Both the position numbers and the translations under genes were made by a program. The notes under the pieces are model-generated. The model ran no database searches, was not told the origin of the DNA, and was given only the letters and a program-made list of their open reading frames with translations. Of a stretch of 5,247 nt of DNA, positions 1-5,247 are shown piece after piece. Numbering within the stretch: the first letter of the stretch is position 1; the number at the start of each line of letters is the position of its first letter. Source of the DNA: Treponema sp. (GTDB lineage: Bacteria > Spirochaetota > Spirochaetia > Treponematales > Breznakiellaceae). The stretch lies in the NCBI GenBank assembly GCA_031255615.1, contig JAIRSD010000227.1, positions 1 to 5,247 on the forward strand. Direction: 5' to 3'.

Positions 1-434
1 CGCCACTGGGCCTTGGCGGGGTCGGAGTTGAGCAGAAAGGGCTCCATGATGACGATGGCCGCCCCGGGAAGGTCCCGCTTCAGATTCTCAAGCAGGATAC
101 GGTAATTCTTTTCGTAGGCCTCCGTGGAAGTGGGATCGCCGGAATCGTAACGGCGCCAGGTGTCGTTTATGCCGATAAGAATGGAAACAAGGTCCGGTTT
201 TAGGGCCCTGAAGTCCGCATCGTAACGCGCCGTCAAGTCCCTGACCCGGTTCCCCGAGATACCCCGGTTCAAAAACCTTGGCCCCAGACCGGGGTACAGA
301 TTCCGCCAAAGTCCCGCGATTTTGGCGGGGTACCCGTTTCCAAGATCGTTTCCGTCCTCCCGCGACCGGTCACAGTCGGTAATAGAATCCCCCTGAAAAA
401 GAACCAGCGATTTTTCATTCACACAAGGTTTCAC
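1..434 (-). CDS. SGNH/GDSL-family hydrolase (esterase/acylhydrolase), N-terminal part
   Basis: The frame is open from a GTG at 434 to the window edge (144 codons plus two bases), so the C-terminus is outside. The GTG is chosen because a perfect AGGAGG lies six bases upstream (446-441). Three of the four SGNH blocks are visible: block I GDSITD with nucleophile Ser17, block II NRGISGNRV with oxyanion Gly58 and a conserved Asn62, and block III GINDTW with Asn90. The catalytic Asp-x-x-His block would lie beyond the edge. Family members hydrolyse ester bonds of lipids, acetylated sugars or other acyl compounds; the GDSITD...GYP layout resembles the XynB-like/lysophospholipase L1-like group. No signal peptide is seen, so a cytoplasmic location is likely. 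The substrate cannot be told. It is transcribed away from the decayed block and looks intact as far as it goes. Confidence 0.9.
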   Translation of the reverse strand, partial: MKPCVNEKSLVLFQGDSITDCDRSREDGNDLGNGYPAKIAGLWRNLYPGLGPRFLNRGISGNRVRDLTARYDADFRALKPDLVSILIGINDTWRRYDSGDPTSTEAYEKNYRILLENLKRDLPGAAIVIMEPFLLNSDPAKAQW

Positions 435-458
435 ACGCAGCCTCCTGTTTGTCCGCAT

Positions 459-487
459 ACTATAGCGCATCGTTGACGGGGGCGCAA
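459..487 (-). promoter_or_regulatory. Sigma-70-type promoter for the SGNH hydrolase gene
   Basis: Read on the minus strand, a -35 hexamer TTGCGC (487-482) and a -10 hexamer TATAGT (464-459) are separated by exactly 17 bases. Transcription would start near 452, giving a leader of under 20 bases that contains the AGGAGG site at 446-441. Spacing and position fit well, but the call rests on consensus matching only. Confidence 0.55.
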
Positions 488-488
488 T

Positions 489-515
489 GCGGCGCCTGTT
501 AACACGGCGGCGCCT
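489..515. repeat. Pair of 9-bp direct repeats in the divergent promoter region
   Basis: GCGGCGCCT occurs at 489-497 and again at 507-515, 18 bp apart start to start. Each copy contains the palindrome GGCGCC, and the palindrome TGTTAACA (497-504) lies between them. The pair sits between the -35 element of the hydrolase promoter and the -35 candidate of the rightward promoter, where an operator would be expected. The two GGCGCC copies could also pair as a hairpin with a 12-base loop. No binding protein can be named. Confidence 0.35.
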
Positions 516-543
516 TTACATTCGCCGCGAAGTCTGTTTTAAT
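515..543 (+). promoter_or_regulatory. Candidate promoter for the ychJ-phosphatase remnant block
   Basis: TTTACA (515-520) and TTTAAT (538-543) are spaced by 17 bases, a reasonable sigma-70 arrangement. The predicted start near 550 leaves only about 12 bases before the ATG at 562, and the weak GGAA site (550-553) would overlap the transcript start. It may have driven the ancestral ychJ gene; whether it still matters is unknown. Confidence 0.35.
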
Positions 544-561
544 GATGCTGGAAATGATGGT

Positions 562-684
562 ATGAGTAGCTGTCCCTGCCTTTCGGGGCTTCCCTACGAG
601 GAGTGCTGCGGTCCCTATATCTCCAGCGCGGAGAACCCGCCTACCGCGGAGGCGCTGATGCGCAGCCGTTATACCGCCTGTGGA
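562..684 (+). pseudogene. ychJ: YchJ/UPF0225-type SEC-C protein, N-terminal fragment only
   Basis: From the ATG at 562 the frame reads an N-terminal SEC-C zinc-binding motif, CPCLSGLPYEECCG, followed by AEALMRSRYTA. These are the first two landmarks of YchJ/UPF0225 proteins; E. coli YchJ has CPCGS...CC...LMRSRY in the same order. Family members run to roughly 150 residues with a central NTF2-like fold and often a second C-terminal SEC-C motif. Here similarity stops about 40 residues in, and the frame ends at a TAG at 709-711 after an unrelated tail (CGERLVAGCG). The frame is open back to 487, but the upstream residues do not look native, so 562 is the likely original start, with weak GGAA support at 550-553. 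The sequence that follows belongs to an alkaline phosphatase, so the gene is truncated by a deletion or rearrangement. YchJ function is not well defined. Confidence 0.75.
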
Positions 685-739
685 GAACGCCTCGTTGCGG
701 GTTGCGGGTAGGTTTCCTTCAGGCAACGGGGTTACGGAC

Positions 740-1413
740 TTTACTCCGTCAATTCAGCGTATGTTGATGAATACCTTCCCCGGCCAGGGTTTCAATTCCA
801 GCAATTCCCTGATCACTGATTCGTCCTCCTCTGGGACGGCTATCGCCATGGATAGAAAGACAGGGATGGGGTTGTTGGCATGGACCCCACGGCAACGGAA
901 GATTACGTTTCCATGGCGAAGCTGGCCAGGGACAAGGGCATGAAGGTGGGAATCATCACCACCGTATCCCTCGATCACGCGACCCCGGCATCTTTTTACG
1001 CCTGTGCGCCTTCCCTCAGCCTGTACTACGATATTGCTTTACAGGTTCCGGAAAGCCGGTTCAATTTTTGGGCGGCGGCGGATTCCTTCAGCCCCGGGGC
1101 CCCAATAAAGATCAAAAGGACATTGTCGAGGTATTGAGCGATGCGGATTTGGAACAGGCCTTTAAAGGCGGCCAATGAGCGGCTCGTCTACACCGATGAA
1201 GCCTATTATCTCGCCTATGGCTACTACGAACCGTTTACGGTTAAGCTGGCTCATATTCTGAATCACAAGGCGGGAATAGGTTGTCCAACCTATTCCCATA
1301 CCGGACTGACCGCGCCCGTATCCGTAATTGGCGTTGGACATGAACTGTTCAACGGGTATTACGATAATACCGATATTTTCAGGAAGGTTGTTCAGATAGG
1401 GAATTTCTACTAA
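740..1413 (+). pseudogene. Alkaline phosphatase (PhoA family), frameshifted and internally deleted
   Basis: Four pieces in three frames assemble into a PhoA-family protein. Piece 1 (about 740-870, frame of 761) has LMNTFPGQGF and ITDSSSSGT at 812-838, matching the active-site signature with nucleophile Ser at 821-823. Piece 2 (from 880) has MDPTATEDY, KVGIITTVSLDHATPASFYA and YYDIALQ. Piece 3 (1068-1175) has GGGGFLQPRGPNKDQKDIVEVLSD and stops at TGA 1176. Piece 4 (about 1178-1413) has YTDEAYYLAYG, ILNHKAGIG, YSHTG with the C-terminal zinc-ligand His at 1297-1299, and LFNGYYDNTDIF. One base appears lost in a G run at 868-871 and one in a T run at 1065-1069. Between pieces 3 and 4 about 200 residues are missing, including the VEGG..D and DHETGG-type metal-ligand regions, and the N-terminal IGDGM region is also absent. 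Intact relatives release phosphate from monoesters, usually outside the cytoplasm. This copy could not be active even with its frames restored. The 5' boundary is uncertain by tens of bases. Confidence 0.88.
1272..1297. repeat. Perfect 12+12 bp inverted repeat with a 2-base centre
   Basis: GGGAATAGGTTG (1272-1283) is followed by TC and then its exact reverse complement CAACCTATTCCC (1286-1297). It lies inside the phosphatase remnant and encodes the stretch G-I-G-C-P-T-Y-S. No T run follows, so it is not an intrinsic terminator. It could extrude as a cruciform or fold in single-stranded DNA. The near-zero loop suggests quasipalindrome correction rather than a protein-selected stem; see the findings. 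Confidence 0.9.
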
Positions 1414-1425
1414 CAGAGTAACAGC

Positions 1426-2506
1426 GTGAAGAATAGCGGCGTATATCTAAAAAAGGTTTTGTTTTTTTTCATAACGCCAAAAAGAAGGACATCGCCTTTT
1501 CGGGCCTTGTCCTTCTTTTAAGCGCCCTGTTGTATTGGATGCCGACCGCCTTTGAGGAGTGGCTGCCCCAGAATACCGAACAGGTGGAAGGTCGCGTCAT
1601 CTTTGTTGACAATTCCCATCTGGAGCAGCACGGCCTTGTTCTTTCGGGAACACAGTCGGTGGAGGTTGAACTTCTGAAAGGACGATGGAAGGGTCAGGTT
1701 GAGCGGACCGGTAATCATTTTCTAGGGAAGATGGAACTGGACCGGGTGTTCGCTCCGGGGGAACACGCCCTAATGAATGTCAGTTTTAACGGGGATGTCA
1801 TTACCTGGGTGCATACGGCGGATCATTACCGGTTGCGGGTAGAATTCATCTTACTATGCCTTTTTGCGCTTTTCCTGATCGCCTACGGAGGATTTTTCGG
1901 ATTCCAGGCGATACTCTCGTTCCTGTTTACCGCCCTGGTTTTGTGGAAGGTGATGATCCCCCTTACGCTGAAAGGCGTTGATCCCATCCTGTTGAGTTTT
2001 CTGATCGTCTGCGTCCTGTCCGCGGTTATCCTGCTTCTGGCTGCCGGTCTTGGCAGAAAAGCCCTAGTCACCCTGGCAGGAGCCACGGCTGGATTGGGAA
2101 TCTCCGCGTTGATGGGTTTTTATTCAACGTATCTGTTCAAGGTCAGCGGCGCGGTGATGGATCTTGCCATGGACATTTCGTCGGCCATGAGCGAGATTGT
2201 TTATCATCATCCTGAAATATCCCGCAAGGAACTGTTTCGTTCGGGAAACACCATAGGAAGATCGGTTATCGGCACCATGACCACGATGCTTCTCCTTGCC
2301 TACAGCGGTGGTTATCTTGCCATGTTGATGCTTTTCATGGGCCAGGGAATCCCCAACACCACGATCATCACAACATGAACTATGTGGCGGCCGAGGTTCT
2401 TCATACGGTCGTCGGCAGTTTCGGCCTTGTTCTGGTTGCCCCCATTACAACCGTTGCGGGAACCATCCTGTACATCCCCCGGCGCAAACAACATCATCGC
2501 GCCTGA
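1426..2506 (+). pseudogene. YibE/F-like multi-pass membrane protein, broken by two frameshifts
   Basis: The largest continuous piece is open from 1491 or earlier to TGA 2376, with an internal ATG at 1530. That ATG falls just after the first membrane segment (DIAFSGLVLLLSALLYW, about 1488-1529), so it is not the native start. The likely start is GTG 1426, 12 bases after the phosphatase stop; its frame leaves at the T8 run 1462-1469, where one lost T would join LKKVLFF to HNAKKKD. The 3' end continues after one apparent lost A near 2372: [17 protein letters not shown]...VAPITTV runs to TGA 2504-2506. Seen in order: TM1, a soluble domain (VELLKGRWKGQVERTGN), paired TMs at about 1848-1965, TM at 1983-2052, TM at 2061-2138, then [40 protein letters not shown] and a final TM. 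These are YibE/F family landmarks; the family role is unknown. Rejoined length is 360 residues, a little short, and a segment before GAVMD appears missing. There is no good ribosome binding site at 1426. Confidence 0.78.
1480..1519. repeat. 12-bp inverted repeat with 16-base loop at the 5' end of the YibE/F remnant
   Basis: AAAAGAAGGACA (1480-1491) and TGTCCTTCTTTT (1508-1519) are exact reverse complements. The core GAAGGAC/GTCCTTC flanked by A and T runs resembles a bidirectional intrinsic terminator and lies about 65 bases after the phosphatase stop codon. It also encodes KKKD and LVLLL of the first membrane segment, so it may be a by-product of coding. Terminator function is possible but weak: the loop is long and only four T follow the core. 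Confidence 0.4.
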
Positions 2507-2660
2507 CAAAGGCCAGGTAGCCCCCCACGACCGCGCTTCCAATGCGGGACGGCCTCTGCCGGCGGCTCTACACGTTCCAGACGGAGAACTTGGGCTGGCC
2601 GGTGTGAGGGGGATGGCTGGCGAGGGGGCGGCTTTGTGACCCGGAACCGGGCGATTTTTC

Positions 2661-2690
2661 TTGACCCCGGCGTTCCTGAATAAGTATTTT
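2661..2690 (+). promoter_or_regulatory. Candidate sigma-70 promoter for grpE-dnaK
   Basis: TTGACC (2661-2666) and TATTTT (2685-2690) are separated by 18 bases. Transcription would begin near 2697, giving a leader of about 100 bases that contains the hairpin at 2727-2754. No convincing sigma-32 consensus was seen, so heat-shock control cannot be read from this element. Confidence 0.45.
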
Positions 2691-2726
2691 TTAAGAAAAC
2701 GGACCTGTTCCGGGGTTTTGGTTACG

Positions 2727-2754
2727 GGACCTTCCCCGGCGCGGGGAGGGGTCC
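2727..2754 (+). promoter_or_regulatory. GC-rich hairpin in the grpE leader
   Basis: GGACCTTCCCCG (2727-2738) pairs with CGGGGAGGGGTCC (2742-2754) across a GCG loop, with one bulged G and a possible T-G wobble. A T6 run (2765-2770) follows, but ten bases after the stem, too far for a standard terminator. It lies between the promoter candidate and the grpE start, so attenuation, RNA stability or temperature-dependent folding are possible. Only the pairing is seen. Confidence 0.45.
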
Positions 2755-2775
2755 GCGCTGTGAATTTTTTCAGGG

Positions 2776-2785
2776 AGGCGCGCCT
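2776..2785. repeat. 10-bp palindrome AGGCGCGCCT abutting the grpE ribosome binding site
   Basis: AGGCGCGCCT is a perfect palindrome directly before GAGGGG (2786-2791), the Shine-Dalgarno candidate for grpE. An alternative stem TCAGG/CCTGA (2770-2774 with 2783-2787) would cover the first bases of that site. It could be a protein operator, an RNA element affecting ribosome access, or chance in a GC-rich leader. Confidence 0.3.
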
Positions 2786-2799
2786 GAGGGGGCGTGGAA

Positions 2800-3546
2800 A
2801 TGATAAAAAGAATGTCCAAACACTTCTCGCACGACAAGAAAGAACAGCATGAAGGGTCTGTGGAAGGTGATAGAGCCGGTTCCGCGCCAGAAGAGGGGTC
2901 GGAGGACCGCGCCCCGGCGCAGGACCAAGGCGATGCCGGACAGGCGGGGCCCGAGGTTTTGGACGGGGCCGGGGAGCCAGCGGACGGGACGCCTGCTGAG
3001 GGTGGGGCGGCTCCGGAATCTTCCCCGGAGGATCGTCTTGCCGATCTGGAAGCCCAGCTTGCGGAGGCAAAAGACATGTTTTTGCGCAAGGCGGCGGATT
3101 TTGAGAATTTCCGCAAGCGGATGAACCGGGAAAAGCAGGACGCCATAGATTTTGCCAACCAGAGTCTGCTGGAGGACCTTATCCCCGTGCTTGACGACTT
3201 TGACCGGGCTCTGCAGTCCGCGGAAAGTTCCCGGGACTTTGAGGCCCTCTACGAGGGGCTGGGGATGATCGCCAAGCGTCTTTCCTCCACGCTGGATAAC
3301 AAGTGGGGCCTTAAAAGCTATGCCTCCGCAGGGGAGCCCTTTGATCCCAATTTTCATGAGGCCCTGATGATGGAAAAGTCGGCGGCGGTAAACGAACAAA
3401 CCGTGCAGATAGATCTGTTGAAGGGTTATATGTTAAAAGACCGGGTAATCCGCAGTGCCAAGGTAAAGGTGCTGATACCCGATCCCGAAGCCCCGGCCAT
3501 AAACGCCCCGGCGCAGGAAGCCGGGACCGGGGAAGCTCTGGCTTAG
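2800..3546 (+). CDS. grpE: GrpE, nucleotide exchange factor of the DnaK chaperone
   Basis: GrpE dimers bind the DnaK ATPase domain in the cytoplasm and release ADP, resetting the substrate cycle. The protein has 248 residues from ATG 2800, chosen because GAGGGG (2786-2791) lies eight bases upstream. GTG 2794 is too close to that site and ATG 2812 too far. Residues 1-77 are a long, acidic, Ala/Gly/Pro-rich and probably disordered tail. A coiled-coil-forming helix starts near residue 78 ([15 protein letters not shown]) and runs through [14 protein letters not shown] (98-111). The [16 protein letters not shown] segment and the four-helix/beta-wing region follow, with the family signature FDPNFHEAL at 181-189. 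A second low-complexity tail ([11 protein letters not shown]) ends the protein. The usual family size is about 190-220, so the extra length is in the tails. The frame is uninterrupted. dnaK starts 70 bases downstream, indicating a grpE-dnaK operon. Confidence 0.97.
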   Translation: MIKRMSKHFSHDKKEQHEGSVEGDRAGSAPEEGSEDRAPAQDQGDAGQAGPEVLDGAGEPADGTPAEGGAAPESSPEDRLADLEAQLAEAKDMFLRKAADFENFRKRMNREKQDAIDFANQSLLEDLIPVLDDFDRALQSAESSRDFEALYEGLGMIAKRLSSTLDNKWGLKSYASAGEPFDPNFHEALMMEKSAAVNEQTVQIDLLKGYMLKDRVIRSAKVKVLIPDPEAPAINAPAQEAGTGEALA

Positions 3547-3602
3547 CGCTGTGGTGGCGGCCGGGAGTTATTTGAATAAGTTGGGGCGCGGACAGCCCTG
3601 CG

Positions 3603-3610
3603 AAGGAGAT
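3603..3610 (+). promoter_or_regulatory. Strong ribosome binding site fixing the dnaK start
   Basis: AAGGAGAT lies in the 70-base grpE-dnaK gap with its AGGAG core (3604-3608) eight bases before ATG 3617, much stronger than the site of grpE. The gap also has a small TTATT-TG-AATAA inverted repeat (3568-3579) but no clear terminator or promoter, so cotranscription with grpE is likely. Confidence 0.85.
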
Positions 3611-3616
3611 AATCTT

Positions 3617-5247
3617 ATGGGAAAAATCATTGGTATTGACCTGGGGACTACCAATTCCTGTGTAGCCGTTCTGGAAGGCGGCGAACCGGTGGTAATCCAA
3701 AATTCCGAGGGCGGGCGCACGACTCCCTCCATTGTTGGTTTTACCAACAAGGGCGACAGGGTGGTAGGTCAGCCCGCCAAAAACCAGATGATCACTAACC
3801 CGGAAAATACCGTGTATTCAATAAAGCGTTTCATGGGCCGATCCTACTCCGAGGTTGGCGCGGAAATGAAGCGCGTGCCCTACCATGTGGTGGAACAGGC
3901 CAACGATGTAAGGGTGGATATTGCGGGGAAAAAGTACTCCCCCCAGGAAATTTCCGCCTTTGTGCTCCAGAAAATGAAGCAGACGGCGGAAGACTACCTG
4001 GGCGAAACCGTGACCGAGGCGGTGATCACCGTGCCCGCTTACTTCAACGACGCCCAGCGGCAGGCCACCAAGGACGCGGGCAAAATCGCCGGGCTGGAGG
4101 TCAAGCGGATCATCAACGAGCCCACCGCGGCCTCCCTGGCCTTTGGCTTCAACAAGGACCAGAAGAAAGAGAAGACCATTGCCGTCTACGACCTGGGGGG
4201 CGGTACCTTTGACATTTCCATCCTGGAACTGGGGGAAGGGGTCTTTGAGGTAAAGTCCACCAACGGGGACACCCACCTGGGGGGTGACGACTTTGACCTT
4301 AAAATTCTGGAATGGCTTATCGAGGAATTCAGGCGGGATACGGGGATCGACCTGGGGCAGGACCGCATGGCCCTACAGCGGCTGCGGGAGGCCAGCGAAA
4401 AAGCGAAGATCGAGCTTTCCGCCATGCAGACCACGGAAATCAATCTGCCTTTTATCACCGCGGATCAAAGCGGGCCGAAACACTTACAGAAAAGTCTGAG
4501 CAGGGCGAAATTTGAGCAAATGGTGTCGGACCTGCTGGACCGGTCCAGGGAGCCCTGTAAAAAGGCCCTGGCGGACGCGGGCCTGAGCGCCGATCAGATT
4601 GACGAGATAATCCTGGTGGGTGGTTCCACCCGGATCCCCGCGGTCCAGCAGATCGTCAAGGACCTGTTTAAGAAGGAGCCCAACAAGGGGGTGAATCCCG
4701 ACGAGGCGGTGGCCGTGGGCGCGGCAATTCAGGGAGGTATCCTGGGCGGGGACGTAAAGGATGTTCTGCTCTTGGACGTAACCCCCCTCTCCCTGGGTAT
4801 TGAAACCTTGGGCGGCGTGATGACCCGGCTTATCCCCCGGAACACCACCATCCCCACCCGGAAGAGCCAGGTCTTCTCCACGGCGGCGGACGGGCAGACG
4901 GCTGTTTCCATTCAGGTTCTCCAGGGAGAGCGGGAAATGGCGAATCAGAACCGTACCCTGGGCCGTTTCGACCTGGTGGGTATTCCCCCCGCGCCCAGGG
5001 GCGTCCCGCAGATTGAAGTAACCTTCGACATTGACGCCAACGGCATTGTTCACGTCTCCGCCAAGGATCTGGGGACCGGCAAGGAGCAGAAGATCCGCAT
5101 TGAAAGCTCCTCGGGCCTGAACGATCAGGATATCGACCGGATGGTCAAGGAAGCGGAGCTTCACGCGGAGGAAGATAAGCGGGAACGGGAAAAGGCGGAG
5201 GTCCGGAACGAAGCGGACACCATGATCTACGGCACCGAAAAAAATAT
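3617..5247 (+). CDS. dnaK: DnaK (Hsp70) molecular chaperone, C-terminal end beyond window
   Basis: ATP-driven cytoplasmic chaperone that binds exposed hydrophobic peptides together with DnaJ and GrpE. The frame is open from ATG 3617 to the window edge, 543 codons of an expected 600-650. Nucleotide-binding domain: phosphate loop [14 protein letters not shown] (5-18), catalytic Lys70 in [19 protein letters not shown] (166-177) with Glu168, DLGGGTFD (192-199) with Thr197, and LVGGSTRIP (333-341). The interdomain linker VLLLD is at 383-387, followed by TPLSLGIET and the substrate-binding beta domain ([22 protein letters not shown], split here only by wording). The lid starts after SSGLNDQD, and the window stops in lid helix B ([15 protein letters not shown]). 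All catalytic landmarks are present and no frame is broken, even across a G6 run at 4195-4200. The sequence is strongly Treponema-like from memory. dnaJ may follow outside the window. Confidence 0.98.
   Translation, partial: MGKIIGIDLGTTNSCVAVLEGGEPVVIQNSEGGRTTPSIVGFTNKGDRVVGQPAKNQMITNPENTVYSIKRFMGRSYSEVGAEMKRVPYHVVEQANDVRVDIAGKKYSPQEISAFVLQKMKQTAEDYLGETVTEAVITVPAYFNDAQRQATKDAGKIAGLEVKRIINEPTAASLAFGFNKDQKKEKTIAVYDLGGGTFDISILELGEGVFEVKSTNGDTHLGGDDFDLKILEWLIEEFRRDTGIDLGQDRMALQRLREASEKAKIELSAMQTTEINLPFITADQSGPKHLQKSLSRAKFEQMVSDLLDRSREPCKKALADAGLSADQIDEIILVGGSTRIPAVQQIVKDLFKKEPNKGVNPDEAVAVGAAIQGGILGGDVKDVLLLDVTPLSLGIETLGGVMTRLIPRNTTIPTRKSQVFSTAADGQTAVSIQVLQGEREMANQNRTLGRFDLVGIPPAPRGVPQIEVTFDIDANGIVHVSAKDLGTGKEQKIRIESSSGLNDQDIDRMVKEAELHAEEDKREREKAEVRNEADTMIYGTEKN

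Larger units (their letters stand above)
2507..2799 (+). other. Non-coding region and leader upstream of grpE
   Basis: No convincing gene is seen between the YibE/F stop and grpE. Short open stretches exist, but none has a ribosome binding site or a recognisable motif. A small CCCG-GAAC-CGGG stem (2640-2651) followed by TTTTT (2655-2659) is a poor terminator candidate with only four pairs. The second half holds the promoter candidate, hairpin and palindrome listed separately. No hrcA and no CIRCE-type repeat (TTAGCACTC-N9-GAGTGCTAA) is present here. Confidence 0.6.

Noticed and set aside
88..309. Minus-strand open frame of 73 codons inside the hydrolase gene
   Set aside because: It lies in a different frame of the SGNH hydrolase, whose own frame carries the GDSIT, GISGN and GIND motifs.
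680..943. 87-codon frame taken as a separate small gene
   Set aside because: Its middle (LMNTFPGQGF to RKT) is the phosphatase active-site region, while its start is the out-of-frame ychJ tail and its end is an out-of-frame reading of the next phosphatase piece.
2542..2607. A 21-codon frame ending in LYTFQTENLGWPV, which looks protein-like
   Set aside because: No ribosome binding site, no family recognised, and a stop (TAG 2518-2520) closely upstream. It may be a leftover gene end, but the evidence is too thin.
2640..2659. CCCG-GAAC-CGGG stem followed by TTTTT as terminator of the YibE/F gene
   Set aside because: Only four base pairs and an imperfect spacer before the T run; too weak to call.
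2312..3399. Long minus-strand open frames (252, 155 and 209 codons) across the grpE leader and grpE
   Set aside because: They are antisense to the well-supported grpE gene and the YibE/F 3' end, have Pro/Arg/Ser-rich composition typical of GC-rich shadows, and show no recognisable motif.
3818..5164. Minus-strand open frames of 152 and 226 codons opposite dnaK
   Set aside because: dnaK is complete and conserved on the plus strand; these are complementary-frame shadows with no ribosome binding sites or motifs.
1..5247. CRISPR array, tRNA or rRNA gene, insertion sequence or defence system
   Set aside because: No regularly spaced repeats, tRNA-like cloverleaf, rRNA segment or transposase motif was seen by eye on either strand. 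A dedicated scan was not possible.

Overview
The window looks like part of a spirochaete chromosome, most probably a Treponema-like lineage. This rests on remembered family sequences, chiefly the very Treponema-like DnaK and GrpE; no search was run. Base composition is moderately G+C-rich, and coding follows the bacterial pattern with GTG as well as ATG starts.

Layout: (1) 1-434, minus strand: 5' part of an apparently intact SGNH/GDSL hydrolase with a clear AGGAGG site and promoter. (2) 435-561: divergent promoter region with two copies of a 9-bp GCGGCGCCT repeat. (3) 562-1413, plus strand: a decayed block in which the first ~40 codons of a YchJ-type SEC-C protein run into the middle of an alkaline phosphatase. 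The phosphatase has two single-base frame breaks and a large internal deletion. (4) 1426-2506, plus strand: a YibE/F-type multi-pass membrane protein broken by two single-base frame shifts, probably with a short in-frame deletion. (5) 2507-2799: non-coding leader with a promoter candidate, a strong hairpin and a palindrome beside the ribosome binding site. (6) 2800-3546 grpE and 3617 to the window end dnaK, both fully open and well conserved.

GrpE and DnaK form the chaperone module: GrpE exchanges nucleotide on DnaK. hrcA is not directly upstream and no CIRCE operator is visible. The contrast between the intact chaperone genes and hydrolase and the eroded middle block is the main message of the window. 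All four single-base breaks are apparent one-base losses, three of them in homopolymer runs, so sequencing error must be excluded. The missing domains cannot be explained that way and indicate real gene decay. I did not find a convincing new biological system. The most unusual sequence features are a perfect 12+12 bp inverted repeat inside the phosphatase remnant and a microhomology-type deletion candidate in the YibE/F remnant.
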